Origin: Gammaproteobacteria bacterium
GTDB lineage: Bacteria; Pseudomonadota; Gammaproteobacteria; Steroidobacterales; Woeseiaceae
Direction: 5' to 3'
Assembly: GCA_030429005.1 (NCBI GenBank)
Contig: JAUIDP010000014.1
Coordinates: 1-55,092 of the forward strand
DNA: 55,092 nt
Shown: positions 1-9,094 of the stretch, one piece after another
Position numbering within the stretch: position 1 is the first letter of the stretch
How the letters are laid out: each line of letters opens with the position of its first letter
The notes under the pieces: generated by a model
What the model saw: only the letters and a program-made list of their open reading frames with translations
Database searches by the model: none
Told to the model about the DNA's origin: nothing
Program-made: the position numbers and the translations under genes

Positions 1-80
1 TCATTTGTGTGCACGAACAAGGTTCTGGTATCCCGTTCCAAGGAATTGCAGGTAAATTGTCGATCGTCTGGCAGCGAACT

Positions 81-108
81 TTGACAGCATTATTCGCCGG
101 AATATACT
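81..108 (+). promoter_or_regulatory. Sigma-70 type promoter
   Basis: A perfect -35 TTGACA (81-86) and a -10 TATACT (103-108) are separated by 16 bp, upstream of the gene starting at 136. The transcript would start near 115, leaving a leader of about 20 nt. I see no clear operator overlapping it. Confidence 0.7.
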
Positions 109-135
109 CGTAGTTACCGCAGCGAAGACCTCCGC

Positions 136-510
136 ATGAGTGCCACCGACAACATTGCCCACAAGATCGACGCGCTGTTTGCCAGCATCGATCAAAACGA
201 CACCGAAGCGTTTCTCGGCTTCCTGACCGACGATGCCGAGTTCCGGTTTGGCTCCGCGCCACCCGTGCAGGGCCGCGATGCCATCGGCCGGGCCGTGTCG
301 GAATTTTTCGCGTCGATTGCCGGCTGTACACATGTGCTGAGTGAAACCTGGACAGGTCCGGACTCATTTGCCTGCGAAGGCGAAGTGACGTACGAGCGTA
401 TTGACGGCAGCAGGATCACGCTGCCGTTTGCCGACATGTTCAGCCTGCGTGGCGAAAAGATCTGCGGTTACCGGGTCTATATTGACATCGCACCGCTGTT
501 CGCGCGCTAG
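136..510 (+). CDS. SnoaL-like / NTF2-fold protein
   Basis: This 124-residue protein has the size and pattern of the SnoaL/NTF2-like cone fold: an N-terminal helix pair, then FLGFLTDDAEFRFG, a PPVQGRDAIG segment, and a beta-rich C-terminal half ending in YRVYIDIAPLF. Members include ketosteroid-isomerase-like enzymes and many small-molecule binding proteins, so the ligand cannot be read from the sequence. There is no signal peptide, so it should be cytoplasmic. A strong promoter lies just upstream, while a Shine-Dalgarno sequence is weak or absent. Its stop codon overlaps the stop of the convergent CBS gene. The fold call is fairly safe; the function is unknown. Confidence 0.7.
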   Translation: MSATDNIAHKIDALFASIDQNDTEAFLGFLTDDAEFRFGSAPPVQGRDAIGRAVSEFFASIAGCTHVLSETWTGPDSFACEGEVTYERIDGSRITLPFADMFSLRGEKICGYRVYIDIAPLFAR

Positions 511-911
511 CCCTGCGCAATCTTCTCCAGCGCACGCAATACATCCCGGCGACTGATCTGGCCAACCAGCCGATTGTCCTGCATGACCGGGAATCGCCGA
601 AAGCGGTTGTCCTGGAATTTCTGCGCGAGATCCACGATGCTCATTTCGGCATCGACCGTCGTCACGCCACTGCTCATGTAATTCCTGACCGGCCCGCCGC
701 GATCGCCGAAATACCCGGCCTGTAACGCCACTCTCATGCAATCGAGCTCGGACAGCATGCCGACCAGTTCGCCGTGCTCGTCCACGACCGGCGCTCCCGA
801 AATCCGGTGCTGTACGAGCAGATGCACCGCATCGAGGACGTCCATATCGGGTGTGAAGGACACCAGGTGACTGGCCATGTAATCTTTGACAACACCGGAT
901 CTGACACTCAT
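507..911 (-). CDS. CBS-domain pair protein
   Basis: The 134-residue protein is almost entirely two CBS motifs in tandem, roughly residues 8-62 (VKDYMASHLVSF through GMLSELDCMR) and 76-130 (VRNYMSSGVTTV through GQISRRDVLRAL). Such Bateman modules bind adenine nucleotides and act as energy or ionic sensors. No catalytic domain is attached. Its ATG overlaps the nqrM stop codon, so it is the last gene of the Na+-NQR operon. A role in sensing nucleotide state for the respiratory pump is a reasonable guess from position only. Confidence 0.85.
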   Translation of the reverse strand: MSVRSGVVKDYMASHLVSFTPDMDVLDAVHLLVQHRISGAPVVDEHGELVGMLSELDCMRVALQAGYFGDRGGPVRNYMSSGVTTVDAEMSIVDLAQKFQDNRFRRFPVMQDNRLVGQISRRDVLRALEKIAQG

Positions 912-1084
912 TTTCGCGCCTCGTCTTTACAGCCCTTACCGCTACACAGCGCGCAACCGCCGCTGCTCAATCCGCCACAACTCCCACTGATGGGCTTGCG
1001 GCCATTGATGACCCCGATTGCCATCAGCCCAATCACCAGCAGCACGATGGCAAAGGTAAACACAAATGTAACCAGCAAAGTCAT
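908..1084 (-). CDS. nqrM: Na+-NQR maturation protein NqrM
   Basis: This 58-residue gene is easily missed. It encodes an N-terminal membrane helix (about residues 2-26) followed by a short cysteine-rich tail with Cys36, Cys44, Cys47 and Cys52. That is the NqrM (DUF539) pattern, a factor known to be needed for iron delivery to the NqrD/NqrE site of Na+-NQR. The start ATG overlaps the apbE stop, and its TGA overlaps the ATG of the CBS gene, so all three are translationally coupled. The order nqrF-apbE-nqrM matches the Vibrio operon, which makes the call strong despite the small size. Confidence 0.9.
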   Translation of the reverse strand: MTLLVTFVFTFAIVLLVIGLMAIGVINGRKPISGSCGGLSSGGCALCSGKGCKDEARK

Positions 1085-2097
1085 TCGGTCACTCCCAGCG
1101 CAGCAAACGCGGGCGACATCCGCTCGTCGATGCCGGCTTGCCCGCGAACCAGGAACAGCGTCGCGATATTCTCGCTGATTGCCAGGCGCATCCCGTCATC
1201 CGGCCCCAGCGCCAGCAACGCGGTCGCCATTGCGTCGGCGAACGCCGCTGCTTCCGCGATCACCGTGACCGACGCAAGGTTGTGCGCAACCGGCCGCCCG
1301 GTCCTGGCATCAATCAGGTGTGAATACTGTACACCGCCCGATTCAAAAAAATTGCGGTAGTCACCGGATGTGGCAACGGCCAGGTCGGTCAGCCGGATGA
1401 CCGAGTGCACGCGGCGCTCGCCCGTCAGCGGTTCCTCGATCGCAACTGCCCACCGCCGGCCAGCACGATTCCGCCCTTTCAGCTTCATCTCGCCACCGAT
1501 TTCGACGAGGTAATTCGGTACCTGCTTGTCATCCAGCAAATCCGCCACGCGGTCGACAGCGAGCCCCTTGGCATAGCCCGACAGGTCGAGGTACAGCGCC
1601 GCCATTTTCTTACGCAACGCCGGCACCGAACAATCCGCTTGCAGGTGCTGGTAACCCACCCGCGCCCTGACGGTTTCGATCTCGGCCTCCGCCGGTGCAT
1701 TGAGCGTACTGCCGTCGGGCCCGAAGCCCCACAGGTTGACCAGCGGGCCGACAGTGATATCGAAGGCGCCCGCACTGGTCCGGCTGAACTCGAGCGATTG
1801 TTCCGTGGCACGACAGAATTCCATCGACACCGGCTGCCACTCGGTCGAGCGGCTGATATTGAATCGCGAAACTTCCGAATCGATGCGGTAGGTGGACATC
1901 TGTTGCTCGGTTGCCAGCAACAATGCTTCCACTTCGTCTTGCAGCGCGGCAACCTCGATCTCAGCTGGCAGGGCCGGCAACTTGATTTTGAATGTCGTGC
2001 CCATCGTCGCTCCGCCGAACTCGTCTAGCGACGGGCGATCGTCGCCACAGGCCGCGAGCAGCAGCACTCCCACCAGCAACGACGCGACGTTGCGCAT
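1081..2097 (-). CDS. apbE: FAD:protein FMN transferase ApbE (lipoprotein)
   Basis: ApbE transfers FMN from FAD onto a threonine of target proteins by a Mg-dependent reaction; here the targets should be NqrB and NqrC encoded upstream. The 338-residue protein begins with a lipoprotein signal ending in LLLAAC (Cys17), placing it on the periplasmic face. Family motifs are visible: GATMGTTFKI near the N-terminus, FDITVGPLVNLWGFG, DLSGYAKGLAVDRV, YLVEIGGEMK, and ATSGDYRNFF followed by SHLIDARTGRPV. Length is normal. The gene follows nqrF directly and overlaps nqrM. Confidence 0.95.
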   Translation of the reverse strand: MRNVASLLVGVLLLAACGDDRPSLDEFGGATMGTTFKIKLPALPAEIEVAALQDEVEALLLATEQQMSTYRIDSEVSRFNISRSTEWQPVSMEFCRATEQSLEFSRTSAGAFDITVGPLVNLWGFGPDGSTLNAPAEAEIETVRARVGYQHLQADCSVPALRKKMAALYLDLSGYAKGLAVDRVADLLDDKQVPNYLVEIGGEMKLKGRNRAGRRWAVAIEEPLTGERRVHSVIRLTDLAVATSGDYRNFFESGGVQYSHLIDARTGRPVAHNLASVTVIAEAAAFADAMATALLALGPDDGMRLAISENIATLFLVRGQAGIDERMSPAFAALGVTE

Positions 2098-3342
2098 TCA
2101 GCCTCCGAAATCGTCCAGCATGATGTGATCGCGAGTAACGCCCAGGTCCTCGAGCATCTTGATGACTGCGGTATTCATCATCGGTGGCCCGCAGAGGTAA
2201 TACTCGCAATCCTCCGGCGCTTCATGTTTTTCCAGGTATTCGTCATGCAGCACGTTGTGGATGAAGCCGACGTAGCCGTTCCAGTCATCCTCGGGTTGCG
2301 GGTCCGACAGCGCGACATGCCATTCAAAATTGTCGTTCGCCTCGGCCAGTGCGTCGAATTCGTCGGCGTAGAACAACTCCCGCAAGCTTCTTGCGCCGTA
2401 CCAGAACGATATCTTGCGCTTGCTTTGCAGGCGCTTCAGCTGGTCGAAAATGTGCGAACGCATCGGCGCCATGCCTGCACCGCCGCCGATAAACACCATC
2501 TCGTTGTCTGTCTGCCTGGCAAAGAACTCGCCGTACGGTCCCGAGATCGTGACGACGTCGCCGGGCTTCAGCCCGAAGATGTACGACGACATCTGGCCCG
2601 GCGGCACGCTGGCGTCAGAGCCTGCCGGCGGCGTCGCAATGCGGACGTTCAGTTTGACCAGTTCTTTTTCCAGCGGGAAGCTGGCCATGGAATACGCCCG
2701 CGACACCGGTTCGGTGACATGTGACTCGTAGTCCCACAAGCTGTAGCGGTCCCACTCGTCGCGAAAACGTTCGTCAATATCGAAATCGGCGAAGCAGAGG
2801 TCGTGCGGCGGGCACTCGATCTGGATATAGCCGCCGGCCTTGTAGTCGAGGACTTCGTCTTCCGGCAGGCGGATCACCAGTTCCTTGATGAAGCTCGCGA
2901 CATTGTGATTGGACACAACGGTGCCGGACATCTTGCGGATGCCGAACACTTCGTCGGCCACCCGGATATGCATGTCCTGTTTGACAGCAACCTGGCAGGA
3001 CAGGCGCACGTGGTCCGCCGCTTCGCGCTTGTTGATCAGCGATCTCTCTGTCGGCAGGATCGCACCGCCGCCGTCGAGCACGCGCACCCGGCACTGCCCG
3101 CAGGTGCCACCGCCACCACAGGCCGATGGTACGAAGATGTCGGCGTCGGCGAGCCCGTTCATCAGTTTGCTGCCCACCGGCATTTGCAGGGTTTTCTCGT
3201 CGTTGACGACGACGGCCACCGTACCGCTGCTGACCAGGCGCGAGCGCGCTGCCAGGATGACCAGCACGAGCAGCAGGATGACCAGCGTGAACAGCCCGGC
3301 TCCGACACCGATCTCCAGCAAGGGTGAGTAGCCAGGCGTCAC
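2098..3342 (-). CDS. nqrF: Na+-NQR subunit F (NADH dehydrogenase)
   Basis: NqrF is the entry point of the pump: it oxidises NADH at FAD and passes electrons to a [2Fe-2S] cluster. The 414-residue protein has one N-terminal membrane helix (about 12-32) and a plant-type ferredoxin domain with cluster ligands Cys75, Cys81, Cys84 and Cys116. A ferredoxin-reductase module follows, with the FAD-binding RAYSMASFP motif and the NADH-binding [11 protein letters not shown] loop. The C-terminus has [10 protein letters not shown], typical of the NAD domain. The start overlaps the nqrE stop by four bases. Confidence 0.97.
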   Translation of the reverse strand: MTPGYSPLLEIGVGAGLFTLVILLLVLVILAARSRLVSSGTVAVVVNDEKTLQMPVGSKLMNGLADADIFVPSACGGGGTCGQCRVRVLDGGGAILPTERSLINKREAADHVRLSCQVAVKQDMHIRVADEVFGIRKMSGTVVSNHNVASFIKELVIRLPEDEVLDYKAGGYIQIECPPHDLCFADFDIDERFRDEWDRYSLWDYESHVTEPVSRAYSMASFPLEKELVKLNVRIATPPAGSDASVPPGQMSSYIFGLKPGDVVTISGPYGEFFARQTDNEMVFIGGGAGMAPMRSHIFDQLKRLQSKRKISFWYGARSLRELFYADEFDALAEANDNFEWHVALSDPQPEDDWNGYVGFIHNVLHDEYLEKHEAPEDCEYYLCGPPMMNTAVIKMLEDLGVTRDHIMLDDFGG

Positions 3343-3950
3343 AGGCGGATTCCCGAGAAACCCATGAAGCCCAGCGACATCAGGCCGACAATGATGAAAG
3401 TAATCCCGAGGCCCTGCAGGCCGTCCGGGACATCACTGTATTTCATTTTTTCGCGTATGCCGGCGAGTGCAATCAGCGCAATTGCCCAGCCACTGCCGCT
3501 GCCGAGCCCGTAGACAACACTTTCGCCGAGAGAATACTGGCGCTCGACCATGAACAGCGTGCCGCCGAGGATGGCGCAATTCACCGTGATCAGCGGCAGG
3601 AAAATGCCCAGCGCGTTGTACAGGGCCGGAAAATACTTGTCGAGGGTCATCTCCAGGATCTGTACCAGCGCGGCGATGACACCGATATAGCTGACCAGCC
3701 CGAGGAAACTGAGGTCGACATCCGGCAGCCCGGCCCAGGCGAGCGCGCCCTCCTTCAGCAGGCACACATATATAAGGTGATTGACCGGTACCGTGATCGT
3801 CTGCACGGCGATTACTGCGATGCCGAGACCGATCGCGGTGCTGACGCGTTTGGAAATCGCGAGAAACGTGCACATGCCGAGAAAAAACGCCAGCGCCAGG
3901 TTCTCGACGAAGGCGGCCGTTATGAACAGGTTGACGTAGTCGGCCATCAC
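3339..3950 (-). CDS. nqrE: Na+-NQR subunit E
   Basis: This 203-residue integral membrane protein of six predicted helices matches NqrE, which with NqrD forms the pseudo-symmetric membrane core holding a cysteine-ligated iron centre. It begins [18 protein letters not shown] and contains [10 protein letters not shown] and [10 protein letters not shown], the latter two each carrying a conserved cysteine of the iron site. Length equals that of the usual family member. It overlaps nqrD and nqrF by four bases on either side. Confidence 0.96.
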   Translation of the reverse strand: MMADYVNLFITAAFVENLALAFFLGMCTFLAISKRVSTAIGLGIAVIAVQTITVPVNHLIYVCLLKEGALAWAGLPDVDLSFLGLVSYIGVIAALVQILEMTLDKYFPALYNALGIFLPLITVNCAILGGTLFMVERQYSLGESVVYGLGSGSGWAIALIALAGIREKMKYSDVPDGLQGLGITFIIVGLMSLGFMGFSGIRL

Positions 3951-4606
3951 AGCACCTCGGTCCGGTGCACTTCGTGGATCTGGTAATCGGGCTTCTCAAC
4001 CTGCTGGCGCTTCCAGGTGCGAATGCCCCAGATCAGCAAACCGATGATGAAAAACGCACTGGGCGGCAACAGCATCAGACCGTTAGCCTCGTACCAGCCA
4101 CCGTCGGACACGAGCGGCAATATCGGGTAGCCCAGCAACGTGCCGGCACCGAACAACTCGCGCAGCGTGGCAACGGCGATCAGTATCACGCTATAGCCCA
4201 AACCATTGCCGAGACCGTCCAGGAAACTCGCGCCGACACCATTCTTCATCGCGAACGCTTCGGCCCGGCCGAGGACGATGCAGTTCGTGATAATCAGCCC
4301 GACGAAAACCGAGAGCTGCTTGCTGGTTTCAAACGCGTAAGCGCGCAGCAGCTGGTCGACGACAATGACGAAGGACGCGATGATCGTCATTTGTACGATG
4401 ATGCGGATGTTGTTCGGAATGTGATGACGGATGCTGCTGATCGTCGCGCTCGACAGTGCCGCCACGCTGGTCAGTGCCAGGCACATCAGCAAGGCCGGTA
4501 GCAACGACGTCGTTACTGCCAGCGCCGAACAGATACCCAGCACCTGCAACGTTACCGGGTTGTTGTCGATCAGGGGGTCGATCAGGATTTTCTTCGTGCC
4601 GTTCAT
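3947..4606 (-). CDS. nqrD: Na+-NQR subunit D
   Basis: A 219-residue, six-helix membrane subunit. Family features include the N-terminal [21 protein letters not shown], and [18 protein letters not shown], whose cysteine is one of the iron ligands shared with NqrE. It belongs to the RnfE/NqrD family, but the gene order and the presence of NqrA and NqrF identify the complex as NQR rather than RNF. Four-base overlaps join it to nqrC and nqrE. Confidence 0.96.
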   Translation of the reverse strand: MNGTKKILIDPLIDNNPVTLQVLGICSALAVTTSLLPALLMCLALTSVAALSSATISSIRHHIPNNIRIIVQMTIIASFVIVVDQLLRAYAFETSKQLSVFVGLIITNCIVLGRAEAFAMKNGVGASFLDGLGNGLGYSVILIAVATLRELFGAGTLLGYPILPLVSDGGWYEANGLMLLPPSAFFIIGLLIWGIRTWKRQQVEKPDYQIHEVHRTEVL

Positions 4607-5400
4607 CGTTGCTGCTCGCTGCGAATCGTTTCGAGATACGGACCAAAGCCATGCTCGCCGACCCAGTAGTGCACCAGGTTGGTAACACCGCGTCCGGTCA
4701 GCGTCGCGCCGGCAAGCCCGTCCACCTGGTAGCCGCTGTCGGCGGAGTTTTCGGCAACCGTGCCGCGAATCACCTCGATTCGTGCCGTGCCGGCGTCATC
4801 AAACAGCTGCTTGCCGCTCCACTGGGCCCGCCAGGCCGGCTTGTCGACCTGGTCGCCGAGACCCGGTGTTTCTGCATGCTGGTAGAAGCGCAGCCCACGC
4901 ACGGTATTACCGTCGTTTTCCAGCGCGAGATACCCGAACATCGTTGACCACAGCCCCGAACCATAGACCGGCAGAATGATTTGCTCGAGCGTCTCGCCGT
5001 CACGCACGAGGTAGACCGGCGCGTACTTCGCGCGCCGGCGGATCGAGGCGATATCAAGCGCCGCGGGAATTGCAATACCCGTTGCCGGGTCGCTGGCGGC
5101 AGCGAGCGGATCGAAGCCATCCACGCCCGGCGAATCGACATACTCGCCGGTGGCCAGGTCGACCATACGTGCCTCGATGCGATCGAAAGCGTCGCCGGCG
5201 GCGCCGTCCGGCGCCGACAGCCCGGCCACGTCGAGGATAATACGCTGCCGGTAGTCAGCCTCGTTTTGCTGCTGTTTCGGTTTCAGCAACACCGCGGTAC
5301 CGGAGACCAGCACCGAGCAAACAAGGCTCAGCACGACGGCGACCAGCAGCGTGCCAGTGACGCCGTCGCGCGATGCCTGCCCGCCAGCTGCTTCAGCCAC
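4603..5400 (-). CDS. nqrC: Na+-NQR subunit C (covalent FMN)
   Basis: NqrC carries a covalently bound FMN on the periplasmic side. The FMN attachment motif is [13 protein letters not shown] near the C-terminus, with the acceptor threonine at about residue 233, which is the ApbE target signature. I place the start at a GTG (5400) that overlaps the nqrB stop as GTGGCTGA and yields 265 residues, close to the usual length; the longer open frame adds about 20 residues unlike the family. One N-terminal membrane helix (about 16-37) anchors a soluble domain. Confidence 0.93.
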   Translation of the reverse strand: MAEAAGGQASRDGVTGTLLVAVVLSLVCSVLVSGTAVLLKPKQQQNEADYRQRIILDVAGLSAPDGAAGDAFDRIEARMVDLATGEYVDSPGVDGFDPLAAASDPATGIAIPAALDIASIRRRAKYAPVYLVRDGETLEQIILPVYGSGLWSTMFGYLALENDGNTVRGLRFYQHAETPGLGDQVDKPAWRAQWSGKQLFDDAGTARIEVIRGTVAENSADSGYQVDGLAGATLTGRGVTNLVHYWVGEHGFGPYLETIRSEQQR

Positions 5401-6601
5401 TGCGCTGCACCCTGCGCCTGACGTTTGCCTGCACGACGAAGTAGTCGATGACCGGCGCAAAGATATTGCCGAACAGGATGGCCAGCATGATGCCTTCGGG
5501 GAACGCCGGGTTGACGACCCGGATAACGAAAGTCAGGAACCCGATCAGCAGGCCGAAGATCCACTTGCCGGTGTCGGTATTGCAGGCGCTGACCGGATCA
5601 GTCGCCATGAAGATCGCGCCAAACGCGAAGCCGCCGAGGACGATATGCCATTCCCAGGGCATGCTCATCATCGGGTTGCTGCTGTCGATATAGCCCGCAA
5701 CAACGGCCGGGATAATCAGCCCGATAAACACACCGGCCATGATGCGCCAGGAGGCTATACCGGTGTAGATAAGGAATGCCGCGCCAAACAGGCAGGCTGC
5801 CGTCGAGGTTTCGCCGATCGAGCCCTGCATCTGGCCGAAAAACGCCTGGCTCCAGGTAAGCCCGCTGGCCACGACACCACTGACCCCTTCAATCGCGCTG
5901 ACCCCGAGCGCCGTTGCACCGCTGAAGCCGTCGACCGCGGTCCAGACGGCGTCGCCGGAAAGCTGCACCGGGTAGGCGAAATACAGGAAAGCGCGGCCCA
6001 CCAGCGCCGGGTTGAGGAAATTCTTTCCGGTGCCGCCGAACACTTCCTTGCCGATGACCACGCCGAAGCTGATGCCGATGGCAACCTGCCACAGCGGGAT
6101 CGTTGCCGGCAGGATCAATGCGTACAACATCGAGGTGACGAAAAAGCCCTCGTTGACTTCGTGGTTGCGAACACCGGCGAACAGGACTTCCCAGAAGCCG
6201 CCGGCGATCATCGTGACAATGTATATCGGCAGGAAATAACTCAGGCCAAACATGAAATTGTCGTAGGTGCTGTTCGGGTCGTGACCCGCACCGAGAAACG
6301 CAGTCAATGCCTCGCGCCAGCCCGGGTTGCTGTCGATGCCAAGGGCCAGCATCGCCGTGTGCGCCTGGTAGCCGGTATTCCAGATACCGATCAGTGCACA
6401 GGGCGTAACGGCAAACACGACCAGGATCATGACGCGCTTCAGGTCGATCGCATCACGTACATGCGGCGATCCGCGCGTGACGTCTGGCGGCGAATAGAAC
6501 AGCGTGTCCACCATCTCGTAGACGGCGTGCAGTTTCTCGAACCGCCCGCCGCGCAGGAACAGCGGTTCGAGATCGTCCAGTATGCCGCGTAATCCCTTCA
6601 T
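5393..6601 (-). CDS. nqrB: Na+-NQR subunit B (covalent FMN, riboflavin)
   Basis: NqrB is the large membrane subunit that forms the Na+ path and carries a covalent FMN plus riboflavin. The 402-residue protein has about ten membrane helices. The ApbE attachment motif DGFSGATALG places the FMN-bearing threonine at about residue 230. Family stretches such as PATIPLWQVAIGISFGVV and GKEVFGGTGKNFLNPALVG are present. Its ATG overlaps the nqrA stop (ATGA). Confidence 0.97.
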   Translation of the reverse strand: MKGLRGILDDLEPLFLRGGRFEKLHAVYEMVDTLFYSPPDVTRGSPHVRDAIDLKRVMILVVFAVTPCALIGIWNTGYQAHTAMLALGIDSNPGWREALTAFLGAGHDPNSTYDNFMFGLSYFLPIYIVTMIAGGFWEVLFAGVRNHEVNEGFFVTSMLYALILPATIPLWQVAIGISFGVVIGKEVFGGTGKNFLNPALVGRAFLYFAYPVQLSGDAVWTAVDGFSGATALGVSAIEGVSGVVASGLTWSQAFFGQMQGSIGETSTAACLFGAAFLIYTGIASWRIMAGVFIGLIIPAVVAGYIDSSNPMMSMPWEWHIVLGGFAFGAIFMATDPVSACNTDTGKWIFGLLIGFLTFVIRVVNPAFPEGIMLAILFGNIFAPVIDYFVVQANVRRRVQRSG

Positions 6602-7953
6602 CAGCCGTTAACCTCGATCTCGTCCAGTGTCTTGCGCAAATGCGGGCCATAATCGTACTTGCCGTTGCAAACGAACGAACACAACGCCAGGTCTTCCTCG
6701 TCCAGCTCCAGGCAGCCCAGTGCCTGCGCGCTGTCGGTATCCCGCACCAGCAGGGCTTTCAGCAATGGCGTCGGCAGGATGTCGAGCGGCATGATCCGTT
6801 CGAAACTGCCGATCGAGACCATGGCCCGGGCGCTGCCATTCTGCGTCGTCGTCAGGTCGTAGGCGCCACCGCGCAACCAGTTCCCGACATAGGCCCGGAT
6901 GGCCGAGTAGCGATTGACACCGGGACGCATCCAGGACAGGAATTCGCGCGGGCTGCCTTCGCGCAGCACACACACCTGGTTATGGTAGCGGCCCAGCCAG
7001 GCCGCGTGGCGCGCCGCGTGGTGACCCGCCAGCACTGACCCGGAGATAACCCGCAATTTCGACGGATTGACTTCGCTCTGCAGCAGGTCGCGAATACTGG
7101 CCCCGGCACGGGTCTTCAGCAATCGCGGACGCTTTATCTCGGGGCCACCGAGGGCAATGATGCGCTCGACACTGATGCGCCCGGTCAGAAACAGGCGGCC
7201 GATGGCAATGACGTCCTGGTAGCCGATATGCCAGGCAATGCGCGCAGCGCTGACCGGGTCGAGAAAATGCATGTGCGTACCGACAAGACCTGCCGGGTGC
7301 GGCCCGGCGAACTCGGCGTGTACGAAGCGGTCGCCGTCCGGACAACGGATGCCGCTGCCGGGTGCCGTGCAAACGTAGGTCTTGTCCTGCCCGAGCCTGG
7401 CGATAACCCGCAGGCCGGCCGCAAATGCCGCCGGGTCGCCGGTAATCACTACCGCAGGATCTGCCGCCAGTGGATTGGTATCGATCGCTGTAACGAATAC
7501 GGCCCGGGGCACGGCATCGGGCGCCGGAATGCGGCTGAACGGCCGGGTTCGAAACGAAGTCCACTGCCCCGATGCGACCAGGACTTCGCGGACCCGGTCG
7601 GCGGCGAGGCTATCAATTTGTTGCTCGTCGAACGCGTCAAAGCGGGCTTCGTCGCCGTCATCGTCAAGATCGATGACAACCGACTGCAACACGCGCCGCT
7701 CGCCACGATTGATCGCGCGTACGGTGCCGCTGCCGGGCGCCACGAACGGGACCTGCGGATTGCGCTTGTCGGTGTACAACGCCTGCCCCAGCGAGACGCG
7801 GTCGCCAACCTTGACGGCCATCGCCGGCTTGAGGCCCGGCGTATCGTGCCCCAGCAGTGCAACACTCAGGCACACAGGGGCCTCGCTTATTTCCTGCGAC
7901 GGACTGCCCGCCAGCGGAATGTCGAGGCCGCGCTTTATTCTGATGGGTTTCAA
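6601..7953 (-). CDS. nqrA: Na+-NQR subunit A
   Basis: NqrA is the peripheral cytoplasmic subunit of the pump, implicated in quinone binding. The family begins with a lysine-rich GLDIPI/L-AG motif, here KPIRIKRGLDIPLAG. No ATG or GTG lies at the right place, so I choose the TTG at 7953, giving 450 residues, the normal length; a longer frame runs back into the upstream gene with unrelated sequence. GGPEIKRPRLLKTRAG and the C-terminal CSFVCNGKYDYGPHLRKTLD motif fit the family. A rare TTG start may lower its initiation unless it is coupled to the upstream gene, 32 bases away. Confidence 0.94.
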   Translation of the reverse strand: MKPIRIKRGLDIPLAGSPSQEISEAPVCLSVALLGHDTPGLKPAMAVKVGDRVSLGQALYTDKRNPQVPFVAPGSGTVRAINRGERRVLQSVVIDLDDDGDEARFDAFDEQQIDSLAADRVREVLVASGQWTSFRTRPFSRIPAPDAVPRAVFVTAIDTNPLAADPAVVITGDPAAFAAGLRVIARLGQDKTYVCTAPGSGIRCPDGDRFVHAEFAGPHPAGLVGTHMHFLDPVSAARIAWHIGYQDVIAIGRLFLTGRISVERIIALGGPEIKRPRLLKTRAGASIRDLLQSEVNPSKLRVISGSVLAGHHAARHAAWLGRYHNQVCVLREGSPREFLSWMRPGVNRYSAIRAYVGNWLRGGAYDLTTTQNGSARAMVSIGSFERIMPLDILPTPLLKALLVRDTDSAQALGCLELDEEDLALCSFVCNGKYDYGPHLRKTLDEIEVNG

Positions 7954-7985
7954 GATAGCCTGCCGTCCAATAGCCTGGATGAACT

Positions 7986-8966
7986 TCAGGACCAGGCCAT
8001 GAAGAGCATGCAGCCGGTGAGCCAAACGGCACCGATCGTATGTACTGCCAGCGTACTTTCGATTGCTGCTGTCATTCGGTCGCGATTGGCAATGCCGACG
8101 GTAATCGCGGCGGCGGCCCGGAACGTCATGGCAAGCAGCAGCAGTGGCACCGAAGGTGCCCACCACGGCAATGCACCTGCGTACGCGAGGTAACTTACAG
8201 CGGCAGCCGCCGCCAGGTGCAGGCCGGCATAGACCGCCGCTGTCGCCGGCAACCCGATGCGGACCGGCAGCGTCCGCTTTCCGGTCGCCCCGTCTGCCTT
8301 GATATCCGGTACTTCGTTAATCAACAGGATAGCGATCACCCAGGTACTGACTGGAATGGAGAACAGCAGCAGGTCGTGGCTGTAGCCTGCGCCCTGCAGC
8401 CAGGCGGACCCGCAGACCGGCAGGACACCGAAACTGATACCGACGGCAAGCTCCCCGAGACCGATCGAGTTCAGCCGCAGCGGCCCCAGCGAATAAAACA
8501 CGCCCAGCAGGACACCGGCAATGCCCAGGTACAGGACAACAATGCCCTTGGTGGCAATCAGCACGACACCGGCCAGTGCCGCCACGACCAGCAGGCCGGT
8601 ACCGAGTTTCGCCATCGTCACCGCATTCAGGATGCCGGTCTGGATGAATCGTGAGCCGCCGGTGTAGGGATAAACTCGATCGTCGTTCTGCCGGTCAGTA
8701 CCGCCCGAGTCATCGCCAACGTCATTCAGCACGTTACAGCCGGCGTGCACACAAACGGTCGCGAGCAATGCGAGCAGAAAAACGCTGGCGTCAAATCCGC
8801 CGGTGCTTGCGACACCCCAGGCCGTGCCGGCGAGCACCGGCAGGACCGATGCCGGAAAAAACTTCGGCCGGGTTGCATGAAACAACCGTTTTGCACGTGC
8901 TGTAATCGACGAACCCGTGAAATTTTCCGGCAAGGGATTGGTGCTGCGCACGGTGTCGGCGGGCAT
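7986..8966 (-). CDS. UbiA/MenA-family prenyltransferase
   Basis: This membrane enzyme attaches a polyprenyl chain to an aromatic acceptor. The two Asp-rich motifs that bind Mg-diphosphate are present: NVLNDVGDD at residues 78-86 and NEVPDIKADGATGKR near residue 215. About eight or nine hydrophobic helices are visible. The first motif, followed by GTD, looks more like MenA (dihydroxynaphthoate prenyltransferase) than UbiA. I start at ATG 8966, which follows GAGAAG at good spacing, giving 326 residues; an upstream extension is unlike the family. It is the first gene of the nqr operon, suggesting a role in supplying the quinone that NQR reduces. The exact acceptor is uncertain. Confidence 0.85.
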   Translation of the reverse strand: MPADTVRSTNPLPENFTGSSITARAKRLFHATRPKFFPASVLPVLAGTAWGVASTGGFDASVFLLALLATVCVHAGCNVLNDVGDDSGGTDRQNDDRVYPYTGGSRFIQTGILNAVTMAKLGTGLLVVAALAGVVLIATKGIVVLYLGIAGVLLGVFYSLGPLRLNSIGLGELAVGISFGVLPVCGSAWLQGAGYSHDLLLFSIPVSTWVIAILLINEVPDIKADGATGKRTLPVRIGLPATAAVYAGLHLAAAAAVSYLAYAGALPWWAPSVPLLLLAMTFRAAAAITVGIANRDRMTAAIESTLAVHTIGAVWLTGCMLFMAWS

Positions 8967-9094
8967 TATTCTTCTCGTTGGCGTTGGCAATTTGCAGTCG
9001 CCCTGCAGCGCTGCAACGACCAATCGAGAATAACAAATTGCGCTTCGATAGGAAATTTGTACGACCGCTCGACGCATGCCCGGGGCCGCCGGAC

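Noticed and set aside
1-333. Open frame on the minus strand at the window start
   Set aside because: It mostly overlaps the SnoaL-like gene antisense, shows no motif and lies over a strong plus-strand promoter.
5351-6592. Long open frame on the plus strand opposite nqrB (also 2125-2724, 10413-11960, 17300-18655, 22234-23487, 24338-25606, 35916-37184, 45006-46211)
   Set aside because: These frames lie wholly or mainly opposite well-recognised genes. Their translations are Arg/Gln/Asp-rich with no family motif, as expected of shadows in GC-rich DNA.
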